From assembly GCA_963281255.1 (NCBI GenBank), contig OY725496.1, forward strand, positions 1,488,001 through 1,552,000: DNA of 64,000 nt, written 5' to 3'. Source of the DNA: Aphrocallistes beatrix (Eukaryota > Porifera > Hexactinellida > Sceptrulophora > Aphrocallistidae). Shown piece after piece: positions 44,386-55,506 of this stretch. A model generated the notes under the pieces. The model made no database searches, had not been told where the DNA came from, and was given only the letters and a program-made list of their open reading frames with translations. Both the position numbers and the translations under genes were made by a program. Numbering within the stretch: position 1 is the stretch's first letter; each line of letters opens with the position of its first letter.

Positions 44386-44523
44386 TATGTGAAAGTTGCT
44401 CATGTTATATACAGTTTTCAGTCCCTAAGTGAAATATCAAATATTTTTTCATTATTTTATTTTCAAATTTTGAGTCATTCATTGATAATTCATGAATTAG
44501 TCAACTTAGATGTATGTATACAT

Positions 44524-44958
44524 ACAAGCGCGCTTCGCTTGCTTGGGCTGCGCGGCTGGCAGACACTCCCTTCGGTCGTCTGGGGTCACATTGGTTAATT
44601 TGAAGGGAGATAACATCTCTAAATATGTCTATCTTAGTGTTAAAATCGATATCACGCGAAAAATCACCAAATTTGTCAATTTTTAAAATTTTGATGCGTA
44701 ATGATGACGCTATAGCAGAGTGATGAGTCAGCGTTTTCGTCTGAGCTCAGAACTTACTGGAGCCATAGCCAAAAAACTCCCTCATGCCAAAAATCAGCTT
44801 TCTGCGCCGGCAGTTTCTTCAATCAATTCGTTACAGATATATAATTAAATATACACACATACACATTAATCGAGTTTTACTAGTAAGGATATATATATAT
44901 ATATATATATATTCACAAACAAACAAACAAACATTAATCGAGTTTTAATAGTAAGGAT
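44524..44958 (+). mobile_element. Family H copy followed by a second tip
   Basis: Copy 44524-44890 runs head to tip with an internal deletion joining GTGATGAGTC to GTTTTCGTCTGAGCTCAG. Immediately after it come (TA)n, (ACAA)n and another complete tip (44931-44958), so two AT-rich ends lie in tandem. Confidence 0.85.
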
Positions 44959-45282
44959 ATATTCATATTTCAACAGCACCACTGCAAAGCTTTGTTTAAA
45001 GATATAAGTAAATATCTCAAAGACTAATGTAGGGTCTTTCAACATGTTGGATCCGATTTTCGTGCTTTAAAGGTAATAATGTCAATATGTTATTAGCACA
45101 TGGATATATACATATTTTCACACCTTGTTATGAGTTACTGCATAAGTTTACAACATACTTGTATTTTCACACCTTTTTGAGAAATATTTAATTTTGAGTT
45201 AAAAGCGAGTTCTCAACGGCTAACCTAGGGTATTTAATATGTGGAATCTGATTTTCACATTTTAAAGTAATAATGTGAATAT
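44959..45282. other. Unassigned intron sequence
   Basis: Contains a diverged local duplication (TAATGTAGGGT.TT / CTAACCTAGGGTATTTAATA; TGTTGGATC / TGTGGAATCTGATTTTC). No gene. Confidence 0.4.
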
Positions 45283-45425
45283 TAAAAATCACCAAATTTG
45301 TCAATTTTGAATTTTGATTAGTAATCAGGGCGTCATGACAGAGTGATGACTCATCATATGTGAGGTATATTAATATGCACATTCTATTAAAATCTCAGCC
45401 TTCTATCACCTAAAATGGCTTAAAT
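45283..45425 (+). repeat. Family H middle fragment
   Basis: AAAATCACCAAATTTGTCAA to CTATCACCTAAAATGGCTTA. Both ends are missing. It abuts the Tc1 relic. Confidence 0.75.
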
Positions 45426-45429
45426 TTTA

Positions 45430-46100
45430 AATCCGGTGATTGCGGGGGCCATATCAATTTTCTTCCTTTTTTAACCCAAACCAGGTTTCTACTCTTTTTG
45501 ATGTATGGCACGGTGCATTGTCCTGCATGAAAACTTTCTCCAGAATGTCAGAAATGGATCTAGAATATTAGATATATAATTTTCTGAATTTAAAGTACTT
45601 GTAACTTCAATCAATGGTCCGAGCTTTTGAAAGGTAATGCATCCCCAAAACATTAGTGACCCTCCAAACCCCTTGATAGTCTTTGCCGTGCAATCAGGGT
45701 GATAGCGTTCATGCCCCTGCCTCCATACCTTTACTCGCCCGTCCGAATGAAATAAATTAAATTTTGATTCGTCCGAAAAAATAACATCTTTCCGATCATT
45801 TGCACTCCATAATTTATGACGTTTATGATATGCTAACCTTTTTAATCTATTTTTCGAAGAAATTAGGGGTTTCTTACACGCACGTCGAGCATGGAATCCC
45901 AGGCTATGGATATTCCGACCCACAGTCTTTTGCTAGACAGTGACTTCTTTACCTACATTGAATAACTAGTAAGCTCTCGGAGTCCTCCACTTGCATACAC
46001 ATCTCGAATTTTAATTGTAAATTTTACATCTTTACAGTCCATTAACAACAATATATTCAAGATTTTATTAACTCATCTCGGGTTAATTCATTTTAACAGA
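45430..46100 (-). pseudogene. Tc1-like transposase relic
   Basis: Read on the minus strand, the frame from 45923 gives MGRNIHSLGFHARRACKKPL, then RKDVIFSDESKFNLFHSDGR (first catalytic Asp in the typical 'VxFSDESxFxLF'), VKVWRQGHERYHPDC, GGSLMFWGCITF and, after a frame slip, MQDNAPCHTSKRVETWFG (second Asp). A short IDMAPAIT stub stands for the 'WPxQSPDLNPIE' block. N-terminal HTH sequence upstream of 45923 is decayed. Terminal repeats were not found. Tc1-family assignment is firm; the copy is dead. Confidence 0.85.
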
Positions 46101-46652
46101 GAAGCTTGAAAATGTGTGAATTTGACTATAAATAGAATGACCCCCAAGTCCATGTAAGTTAATTAATACGTATACACAGGGGTGGTTCAAAATTTCCGTT
46201 GTGCAGCTAGCGAAAACTGTGTTACAAGAATTGCGTTTGAATTTGATACAATTTAATAATCAATATTAGTCTTCCTGCTTGCGCCTGATGTTACGTTAAA
46301 GACCGGTTTACATGAGTGGTCATACACTTAACACTATCAAAGTTCTATATATTAGGAGTCAAAATTAAGTTAATACATTTTGGTGAGTCAAATTTACTCT
46401 CCTTAACTAAGCTTTACACTTTTTTCTCATCGGTAAATATGTTCACACGTCTTAAATCTTTCTTTAAAGATCCTTTCTAGCATTCCCATTCTATACGAAT
46501 AAATAAATCTATAAATACTTATTTCTAACTCATTAAAAGTTTCCGAATAGAATATATACAAGTACAATCGAAGTATTTCTCTTACACCAGAATTTTATTA
46601 ACATTTTTCTTACGATTTTTTTAGAAATTGTAATTTATCTAGCTAACTAATA
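46101..46652. other. Unassigned intron sequence
   Basis: No recognisable element. Confidence 0.4.
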
Positions 46653-47153
46653 TCCTTACTATTAAAACTCGATTAATGTTTGTTTGTTTGTTTGTTTGTT
46701 TGTGTATATATATATCTCTCTGTAACGAATTGATTGAAGAAACTGCCAGGCGCAGAAAGCTGATTTTTGGCATGTGGGAGTATTTTGGCTATGGCTCCAG
46801 TAAGTTCTGAGCTCAGAGCAAAATGTCGACCCATCATGGAATTATGACGTCATTGTCACATTTTTAAAAGTTAAGCAACACAGTTATTCGGGCATAACTC
46901 AGCCATTATGGGAGATAGAAGGCTGAAATTTTAATAGAATCTGTATACTAGCATATCTCACATATGATGGAACTATCATCAAAAAATGATGACTCATCAC
47001 TCTGTTATGACGTCATCATTACTCATCAAAAATTTTGAAATTGACAAATTTCGTGATTTTTCGAATGATATCGATTTTAAAAGTAAGATGGACATATTTT
47101 GCGAAGATATCTCCCTTATAATTAACCAATGTTACCAAGCAAAGCTCGCTTGT
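46653..47153 (-). mobile_element. Family H copy with GTTT microsatellite, head deleted
   Basis: A|TCCTTACTATTAAAACTCG, (GTTT)n, (TA)n, TGTAACGAATTGATTGAAGA, both CREs (TTATGACGTCATTGTCAC and GTTATGACGTCATCATTAC) and an intact AP-1-type GATGACTCATCA. The GC head is reduced to GCAAAGCTCGCTTGT. Confidence 0.88.
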
Positions 47154-48118
47154 GGCTATGAAGAGGTAATAAGTGCATATATATGTTATGGACCAGAGTA
47201 TAAATGGTTTTTAAAGTTTAGCCCAGCCAAAGTTTTGCATAGCCAAACTTTTGGCTGGTCTAAATTGTTGAGTTAACTTAAAATTTACGGGATCATAGTA
47301 CACTATGGGTCAATATAAATAGTATATTTATTTAATCTTATTGCGTTATGTGTTATTGTGTAAAGATTATGATTACCATTTGTGTAAATCCATTAATTAC
47401 GCAAAGAAAATATGAACTCATTCATGTTAACATTAATTAGAAATGCACAATGATTAATTCAGAATATTGAATACCCAGAATACCCAAGTATTCCCAGGGT
47501 TTTAATTGAATCCATCATTAGTATCTAATTGTCACAGGAAATCCTACTTTGGACCAGTTGTTCAGAAATATGTGGAAATTTTCATCTCATTGTTCACACA
47601 TTCGTGTATTGTTAGAAAGTGTAAATTGGCTAATTTGGACAATACACCAAGGGTGAAAATGAGGGCTTTTGATTGAGAAATAAGTAGGTGCGAAAGGGGT
47701 ATTTCAGGGAACGAAAATTCCAGTGACTGAAGTTCCGCTACCCGTTGCCCGGAACTAATGTTCAGAGGACGAAATGTCCGTGCGAAAAAATGTCCAACGA
47801 CGGAATGTCCGAGCAATGAAGTATCCAGCGACGAAGTGTCCGAGCGACGAAGTGTCCGCCATTCCTTTTCTTTAATAGCATCTTCATTGTTAGCCCTATA
47901 TTTATTAATCCATGATCGGCCATATAATTTATATTTGTTTTTAGATTGATGAAATAACTTAATATTTTGCTATTACCTGAAAACTACTTGCTCATAAACA
48001 ACTTTTGAATTTTACTATTACATTAGTTATTACTTAGTGGCAGCGGGCGAGGGGGAAACGAACTTGCGGTCGCCCCCGATTGAAAAATATCCCAAGGTTT
48101 TCATTGTACATTTATTAC
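47154..48118. repeat. Intron sequence with dispersed repeat and 16-18-bp minisatellite
   Basis: 47515-47640 is similar to 21205-21305. At about 47757-47853 is a degenerate tandem of (G)CGACGAAGTGTCCGA-type units (about six), GC-rich against its background. The rest is unassigned. Confidence 0.5.
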
Positions 48119-48664
48119 TAGAAGCGCGCTTCGCTTGCTTGCGCTGCGCGGCTGGCAGACACTTTGTATCCGCCGGAGGCTCCCTTCGATCGCCTGGGGT
48201 CACATTGGTTATTTATAAGGGAGATAACATCTCTAAATACGTCTGTCCTACTGTTATAATCTATATCGCACGAAAAAGCACCAAATTTATCAATTTTTAA
48301 AATTTTAATGAGTAATGATGACGTCATAACAGGGTGATGAGTCATCATTTTTTGATGATGCATCATATGTGAGGTATGTTAGTATATATATTCTATTAAA
48401 ATTTCAGCCTTCTATCTCGTATAATGGCTGAGTTATGCTCGAATAACTGTATTGCTTAATTTTTAAAAATGTGACAATGACGTCATAATTCCATGATGAG
48501 TCGACATTTTGCTCTGAGCTCAGAACTTACTGGAGCCATAGCCAAAAAACTCCCACATGCCAAAAATCAGCTTTCTGGGACTTGCAGTTTCTTCAATCAA
48601 TTCGTTACAGATATATATATATATATAAATAAATATACATTAATCGAGTTTTAATAGTAAGAAT
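48119..48664 (+). mobile_element. Family H full-length copy
   Basis: Complete from GAAGCGCGCTTCGCTTGC to the tip TAATCGAGTTTTAATAGTAA. It carries both TGACGTCAT sites and GTGATGAGTCATCA. Minus-strand ORFs here are repeat translations, not genes. Confidence 0.93.
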
Positions 48665-48681
48665 ATATATATATATATATA

Positions 48682-49212
48682 TTCGCTTGCTTGCGCTGCG
48701 CGGCTGGCGGACACTTTGTGTCCGCCGGAGGCTCCCTTCGGTCGCCTAGGGTCAGATTGGTTAATTATAAGGGAGATACCATCTCTAAATATGTCTGTTC
48801 TACTGTTATAATCGAATTCACTCGAAAAATCACCAAATTTGTCAATTATTAAAATTTTGATGCGTAATGATGACGTCATAACAAAGTGATGAGTCATCAT
48901 TTTTTTATGATAGTTACATCATATGTGAGGTATGTAGTATACATATTCTAAAATTTCAGCCTTCTATCTCCTATAATGGCTGAGTTATGCTCGAATAACT
49001 GTATTGCTTAACTTTAAAAAATGTGACAATGACGTCATAATTCCATGATGAGTCGACATTTTGCTCTGAGCTCAGAACTTACTGGAGCCATAGTCAAAAG
49101 ACTCCCACATGCCAAAAATCAGCCTTCTACGCCTGGCAGTTTCTTCAATCATTTCGTTATATATATACACTAACAAACAAACAAACATTAATCGAGTTTT
49201 AATAGTAAGGAT
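48682..49212 (+). mobile_element. Family H full-length copy, tandem to the previous one
   Basis: Begins inside (TA)n right after the previous copy's tip, with TTCGCTTGCTTGCGCTGCGC, the perfect GGCGGACACTTTGTGTCCGC palindrome and the tip CATTAATCGAGTTTTAATAG. The first ~10 bp of the head are missing. Body identity to 48119-48664 is very high, so the two are close relatives. Confidence 0.92.
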
Positions 49213-49402
49213 GACTAGAACCTAATTCTCAAATCTCGGACAATTTTCGGGTCCAAAATTTCAATTACTATTCAATCCCTGGGGATTTAAAGCCTGTATC
49301 CCGGAATTGTAAGCATAATTATATACAATGAAGTATAGTACTAATATTACTTTTCATGTTTTCATTGAAGATTTATAATAATCGAGTAAACATAACAATT
49401 TA

Positions 49403-49590
49403 CAGACCACTCCGCTTAATAGAGTCACTGTTTAATATGGTCAACCTCTTAATCGGGAAACTTTTGGCTGGAGCGGTATAGCTCTCACACATGGAAGCTA
49501 GTACAAAATATTTTAGGTCAATAGGGTTCTCCGGTTTATCGGTATAAAATGACCTCTAACTGATGTGACACTATTAAGCGGAGTCGACTG
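49403..49590. mobile_element. Pogo/Tigger-type MITE ('CCGCTTAATAGG' family), copy 1
   Basis: Ends CAGACCACTCCGCTTAATAG and, inverted, CAGTCGACTCCGCTTAATAG; TA on both sides. 188 bp, the same length and layout as 60708-60895. Its right end is only 41 bp upstream of UBR4 exon F, so it borders the branch-point/pyrimidine region of that acceptor. Confidence 0.9.
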
Positions 49591-49631
49591 TATTATTCTG
49601 CTATTTTATATATTCTTAATTGTTTCTCAAG

Positions 49632-49732
49632 GTATTGATGTTCCTTCAAATGCTGACATTCCTCATAATTTTATTCAGGAACGGTTCGGTAGTGATGAGA
49701 ACATTCAAAATCCTGTTTCCAATCCTTTAAAC
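49632..49732 (+). CDS. UBR4: UBR4 internal exon F
   Basis: A short exon: the Gly completed from exon E, then IDVPSNADIPHNFIQERFGS, DENIQNPVSNPLN. The last part aligns with the vertebrate 'ENVNNGNPSPLEALL' stretch just before the UIM-like helix. Acceptor TTTCTCAAG|GT and a strong donor AAC|GTGAGT. 101 bp, phase 1 in, phase 0 out. Its identity rests on position, phase and the NxxNPxxNPL match. Confidence 0.8.
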
Positions 49733-50428
49733 GTGAGTTCAATTTTTGCTTAGAGTCGCTAACATAATCTTTCTATCAGATTTCAATTTGTATTTATATA
49801 TTCATCGCACTTGCCTTACCTTCGCTCTGGTAATTCCGAAAGTAATGTATCTGTTTGAAGACCATTTTTACTTCGGCTGTAACTAGCAATGCCATCATTG
49901 ACACAAAAGACCCAGTAATATGTATTACCAACCTTGACTTAGCTTATACATACCTACACTATTGGAACACAATATATCGGCACGTGGAAGTATCTGGCAA
50001 GCGTATTTGAAATTTTGTTAAAATCTAACCAATTGGAGTCGCGTAGTCTTCACAAAATTGTATCCCGATATCGGTGGGCAAATTATAGAATTTTTGGTGA
50101 AAGTTTGTCCAAGGGAGGAAATACATGCAGACCACCAACTAGTTTAAGAAAAAAACATAAACTGATGTTTACCAGTGCTCACATTATGACTATTTAGTGA
50201 TTCTCAGTGTCGTAATGTTAGGAACTCACTCTTAATGTAGTCTTTTAAAATGTTCTTTGCGCAATATAATTTAAGAACTCTGCTCTAAAAGTTAAATTAA
50301 GGTGCAGATGTCAAAATTGGGAACTTTTTCATTAAGTCCACCTTTGCCTGAAATGAGGTTGTATTTTGCGGGGATTTTTATCGAACCCAACGAAGGACCC
50401 TTTTGAGACTTTTTACTCAATTGTCTGG
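49733..50428. other. UBR4 intron F-G, 5' part
   Basis: No element recognised. Confidence 0.45.
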
Positions 50429-50862
50429 AGCCTGGAAGCACATTGATTAATTATAAGGGAGATAACATCTCAAATATATCTGTCTTACTGTTAAAATCGA
50501 TATCACTTAAAAATAATCAAATTTGTCAATTTTTAAATATTTGATGCGTAATAATGACGTCATAACAGAATGATGGGTCATGATATTTTTGATGATAGTT
50601 GTGTCATATGTGATATATATTAATATAAGGTCTGAAGTCTGAATGTAGTGGAGCCATAGCCAAAAGACTCCCACATGTCAAAAATCAGCTTTCTGTGCCC
50701 TTGCAGTTTCTTCAATCAACTCGTTACAGATATATATCGAGTTTTAAACCATAGAATGCCCACTGTTGACACAGTGTCGCCGATATCGCGGATGTTTCCC
50801 AGTCATCTTCTATGCAAGTGAAGCCATATAAATGCTGGACATTCTACAGTTAATAGTAAGGT
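50429..50862 (+). mobile_element. Family H partial copy split by a TTAA MITE
   Basis: Starts after the head (CACATTGATTAATTATAAGG), loses part of the middle, and reaches the tip. The tip reads CGAGTT-TTAA, the insert 50748-50850, then TTAA-TAGTAAGG; removing the insert and one TTAA restores the family consensus exactly. Confidence 0.9.
50748..50850. mobile_element. TTAA-flanked MITE, 103 bp
   Basis: ACCATAGAATGCCCACTG to GGACATTCTACAG, with TTAA at 50744-50747 and 50851-50854. Homologous in reverse to 7667-7783. The intact family H tip elsewhere serves as the empty site. Confidence 0.92.
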
Positions 50863-50924
50863 GTTAAAACTAATTTGGACCGCATTCATCGTTTCGAGAA
50901 TTCATCTTTAGGAGATTTACTGTA

Positions 50925-51355
50925 CACTCCCTAGGCAAAAGTCTTCGTACACCACAGTATTTTTCAGCCAAATTGTTATGATACTAATCCTTATGTGAAG
51001 TCCATAACATTTAATCAGTAACAGATACGATAGATCTGGCATAAAATTCGTTTCCTTCACATTCAAATTACTCACTTTTTAAGCTTTCAACTTAATTCCT
51101 CTCCTTCAAGATTACGTATTTTCAGCATTTGCTACCCATTGGCATATATCACGTGTTATCACCATTGTACAAGATTGATACGAGGTGGAACAATTTGAAA
51201 ATTTTTAATCTTGTAGGAGAGTAATCGCGTTGAAAGGTTGTAATTCGAATTTGAGGTTAAATTAATAATATCTTTTACAAATTGAATGGTCTTAATTAGC
51301 TAAAGAGCTTATTATTATAAATTTTTGGTGTGCGAATACCTTTGCCCAGGCAATG
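50925..51355. mobile_element. MITE family T, diverged copy 3
   Basis: Ends CACTCCCTAGGCAAAAGTCT and, inverted, CATTGCCTGGGCAAAGGTAT, with TA on both sides. The same internal plan as 13363-13837, but clearly older. Confidence 0.78.
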
Positions 51356-51583
51356 TATATGGATTATTTATTGCAAATGTTGTTCAATTTACCATATAAT
51401 ATATTATTGTGAAAGTTAAGAATAAATGTTATCAATTGTTGGATAAAATAACATCAATGATTGCAGATTTCTTAGACACAAGCTTGCTTCGCTTGCATGC
51501 GCTGCGGGACTATCGTACATTTTATGTCCGCCAAAGGCACACTTTGCGCATAGGCTCGCATTGATTAATTATAATGTGGTAAC

Positions 51584-53698
51584 CAGTGGTGTTTTGCCAA
51601 AAATAGAAGTGGGGGGCGCTTCCTTCCCTACAAAAAATTTATATGTTTTTTCGTGAAACTTTAATCCCCTGATGGTATAGAAATGGTGATAATAAGAAAG
51701 AGAAAAAGAACAATTATACTAAAAGTGCACAATAATGACTAGCATGTACTGATAATAAGTGAGTAACAAATGCATAGTTTACATAAGCTTCCAAAGTGGA
51801 TTATCTTCAACTTTGTGACTATTCTTTCCCTTTATTTGAGTATCCGTTGCAGAGCGATGTTTTCTTAGCCAACACCTAGCATACTCACTAGGATCCCATC
51901 TAGAAAGCGGAGGGCCGTTAAGTTTAATAAAGAGAAGAGCAGATATGTGGGATATAAGCAGCCGAGAACGTCGATCATCCAATATGACATTCATATGACT
52001 AAATCCACGCTCACATTCTGCAGTGCTACATGGGATAAGTTGGATGCAATTATTCAATGGTTTTAGATCGGGTGGCACAAGTGTCCCAACATTTTCATAG
52101 TAATCACAAAAAGCATTAACATGCAATGCTTCGTGAAGACCAAATCGTGTACAAAGACTTTCAATTTCGGATTCACCATATCCAGGTTGATGTTCAATTG
52201 GCCAACTATCTTTGTTCAAAACATTAAACTCACTCAATAGTGTAGAGTAAATAGTTTGATCAGTTGGGGACTTGGAAAATGTAGTAACAAATAATCTGCC
52301 TTTCATCTTGTTAGCAAGACATTCCAGAAATCTCTGCTTATTTATGGTTGAAATATTCTGACTTTGAAGGGAAACACCATGAAATGACAGAGAATGAACT
52401 GCAGTTTGAGCTTCAAGTGATTTAGAACCCAGAGTAAGTTGTAGTGTCTCTAAACGCCTAATAGTCCTACGTATCAATTTATCAGCACTGATAATGGTCA
52501 TCTCACGATTTTGAAGCATCTGGGAGAGGTTTGACAATTCATAGAGAGTGTCAAACATCAAAGCAAGATCTGTTAAAAACTCAAGAGAACGCATGCGTTT
52601 TAAAAGTCCTGTCATCAGATGCTTTTTCGAAATGAGCACATAAGGGATGAAAATTATTCCAAACAGCTGAAACAGTGCGAAAAGAACTTGCAACCCACCT
52701 AGTGTCCAATATTCGCCCAATTCTTTGAATTTGCACATCCAAATCTTGACAGCATTCTCTTAGTTCCCTTTGATTTTTAGGTGAACGACTGTATAATGAA
52801 TATAATTTATCAAAGAAATGGTGAAAATGATTAATTGCTGTCACTCAGTAATAGCATCATGGATGGATAGTTCTAGTCGATGATTTAAACAATGCCAAAC
52901 AATGATATTAGGATACTTAGCAAGTAACTTGGTAGATACACTAGAGTTTTTACCAAGCATGACGCTCGCACCATCACTGGCAAAACTTACAAAAATTTTT
53001 CTTATGAAATCATCGTCAAAACCATGAGAATTTAGGCAATTCAATAAAGCTGTAGTTATGATTAGTGAAGATTGTCCTGATAGTTCCAAAAGTTGCAAAA
53101 ACACAAAACGGGGATATTCTAGCTTGGATGTTTCGCATTTCATGTAGACAATCAATGTTGTTTTATTCGATATAGTAGTAGACTCGTCGACCAAGATTGA
53201 AATTTTACCATTTATATCGAGAATTCTGTTACAAACCTTCTTGCACATTTCACTAGCAATCATGTCAATCATAAGAGTTGCTGTGGATCGTGAGTACAAA
53301 CAAATACCGAGATTCGCCCCATTCAATGTATGTAGTTCGATAAGATCTGGATGATCTGAATACGGTTTGTCATTTTTTGCGATATAATAAGCTGTACGAA
53401 CCACCTTTTTTGTAAGTTCTACGTGAGATGCATGGATAACATCAAACCTTTCTTCCAATCGTTCCTTATTTGCTTCTTCCAAAATTTCCTTTGCTTTACC
53501 ATGGGCAGTTGACAATAATTGTTTTGATATCTTTTTTCTTATACTTTTTAACATGGCAGATTTTGAATTTCCTGAATAAGACACGGTGCACTGAGACCAA
53601 TTTCGCGAGATTGAACTACCTTGTGTGTTGTTTATACCCAATGATGATAAAAAGTGGGGGGACAGTGCCCCCCGCGCCCCCCCCCCAACACCAAGTGG
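51584..53698 (-). mobile_element. hAT transposon (KIAA1586-like) with 8-bp TSD
   Basis: The left end is CAGTGGTGTTTTGCC; the right end inverted is CCACTTGGTGTTGG, a short imperfect TIR. Both are followed by GGGGGGCGC-type G-runs. TSD GTGGTAAC is exact at 51576-51583 and 53699-53706. 2115 bp, nested in a family H copy and therefore younger. Confidence 0.92.
51779..53641 (-). pseudogene. hAT transposase (KIAA1586-like), two frameshifts
   Basis: The gene is in three consecutive frames, 53641-52841, 52844-52581 and 52738-51779. The first carries an N-terminal helical segment, ISILVDESTTISNKTTLIVY (first Asp region), FASDGASVMLGKNS (second) and IIVWHCLNHRLELSIHDAI (CxxH). The second has ILDTRWVASSFRTVSAVWNN, a block conserved in this hAT group. 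The third ends with the dimerisation motif STAECERGFSHMNVI, LLFIKLNGPPLS. No N-terminal zinc finger is visible and the start is uncertain. Frame overlaps are small, so each break is a single indel. Confidence 0.88.
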
Positions 53699-54144
53699 GT
53701 GGTAACCTCTCTAAATGCGTATGTCTTACTGTTATAATCGATATCGCACGAAAAATCACCAAATTATCATTTTTTAAATTTTGATGAGTAATGATGACGT
53801 CATAACAAAGTGATAAGTCATCATTTTTTGATGATAGTTGCATCATATGTGAGGTATGTTAGTATACAGATTCTATTAAAATTTCAGCCTTCTATCTCCT
53901 ATAATGGCTGAGTTATGATCGAATAACTGTATTGCTTAACTTTTAAAAATGTGACAATGACGTCATAATTCCATGATGAGTCGACATTTTGCTCTGAGCT
54001 TAGAACTTAGTCGAGCCATTGCCAAAAGACTCCCACATGCCAAAAATCAGCTTTCTGGGCCTGGCAACTTCTTCAATCAATTCGGTACAGATATGTACTA
54101 TATATATATATACATAAACATTAATCGAGTTTTAATAGTAAGGA

Positions 54145-54402
54145 TGAATAACGATGACGTCACAATAGAGTCATCATTTTTTCAAGCATATCTGAGATAT
54201 ATTAATATACACATTCTCTTAAAATTTCAGCCTTCTATCACCTCAAATGGCTGAGTTATAGTCGAAAACTGAAATTTCTAATAATGAAAATGAGTGCAAT
54301 AATGTCATCATTCCATGATTAGTCGACATTTCCGTCTGAAGTCAAAACTTAGTGGAGCCGTAACCAAAAGACGCACACATGCCAAATACTAGTTTTCTGT
54401 GT
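54145..54402 (+). repeat. Family H middle fragment, tandem to the split copy
   Basis: GATGACGTCACAATAGAGTC to CAAAAGACGCACACATGCC, directly after the preceding tip. Both ends are missing. Confidence 0.78.
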
Positions 54403-54769
54403 GGTTATTCTGCGATAAATTAGGCCTGGAGCAGTCAGTACCTTTTGAATTAGGACTAGAGATGCGATAAACAAATGGCAACTAATACATAATCTGCTTC
54501 TCTAGTCCAAAGTCCGCAAGTTTCTTTTATCTTTTTTCACATATCTTGATCCCTTTGATGGCTATATTTTTGTGAATCGTTAACGTTAATTCATCATAAA
54601 AATGTAAAATTTTGAATTTTCCATTATTATGCTATACAATGCATCAAATTTTCTCAAAACCTTTATCAAGCATTCGCCATCCAGACATCCCCCAAATGCG
54701 CGCTGCGATACCGTCTAGCTCCGTCGTTCCCACACTTTTTCCTCTAATCCCCCTTTTTATAATACATTG
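54403..54769. other. Unassigned intron sequence
   Basis: No recognised feature. Confidence 0.4.
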
Positions 54770-55470
54770 ATGATTGCTTCCACGATATGATTGAAAGTTG
54801 TTGCGGTTTCACCCCTGGCATTGCCTTTTAGATAATACTTGTCTATGAAGACAACAATGTTCCCAATCAATTGTGGAGCAACACGTTTTAGATGCATTAT
54901 TATTCCTGTCATCTTGCTCATCATTGCTGGAGTTCCATCTGTAGTACTCGAAGCGAGAGTTTTCCAACGATTTTATGAACGTGAGAGTAGTTAGAAGTAT
55001 TTTGTAGAATCTTCAGGTTTGCAGAATAGGAATTCAATTTCATCGTTCTTTGTCGATATATTAACGAAAGCGATCAATTGGGAAGCACTATGCAAATTTT
55101 ACTGTAGTATTTGATGTGATATTTGTTTAACCTTGCTTACCTTATCCTTCCCCACCATTCGTGTGACTACAATTTCAACACTAGGTGTGATAAGAAATTC
55201 ACTAATAGTGTTAAGTTTTTTAGTAAGTGCAACCAATGAACTGAGAAACGTACGACGCTATTAAACTTACCTAATTTGCAGCTGAAATAGACCTGTGCTA
55301 TCTAATTTTGCTGCTTTGAGAGAACGTTCTCTTCCATAGAAGAAAATAATATCTTTACCCTGATAAGTTGGATAGACATTCGCGAAATGTGGTTTAGTTT
55401 GTTCCCCTCATAGTACTGTCAGCATCCATCACCTTCTGACAGAAGACACACTGAGGTTCAAATGTGAAGA
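54770..55470 (-). pseudogene. ZBED5-like hAT transposase relic (5' half)
   Basis: The minus strand reads, across stops and slips, PQCVFCQKVMDADSTMRGT (the BED finger C-x2-C start), LVALTKKLNTISEFLITPSV (like the 'AkkKPHTIGEELILPA' block of ZBED5/SCAND3-type hAT proteins), TTDGTPAMMSKMTGIIMHL ('TDGxPAMxGkxxGl') and, one frame over, EHCCLHRQVLSKRQ ('HCxxHRQxLxxK'). It stops near 54770, before the C-terminal dimerisation domain. A dead, 3'-truncated copy. Confidence 0.7.
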
Positions 55471-55506
55471 TAATGATCCTGATAATTTCGCTTCATCGCA
55501 CTCATA

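Larger units (their letters stand above)
51478..54144 (+). mobile_element. Family H copy split by a hAT insertion
   Basis: The head half (51478-51583, ACAAGCTTGCTTCGCTTGCA to ATTATAATGTGGTAAC) and the distal half (53699-54144, GTGGTAACCTCTCTAAATGC to the tip TAAGGAT) are one element. The consensus there is ATAAGGGAGATAACATCTCTAAA. The hAT transposon at 51584-53698 lies between, with GTGGTAAC duplicated. Confidence 0.93.

Noticed and set aside
48118..48900. Minus-strand ORFs of 82 and 86 codons starting MMTHH
   Set aside because: Both are translations of family H repeats, and the same frame appears in other copies (46986, 53616). They are not genes.
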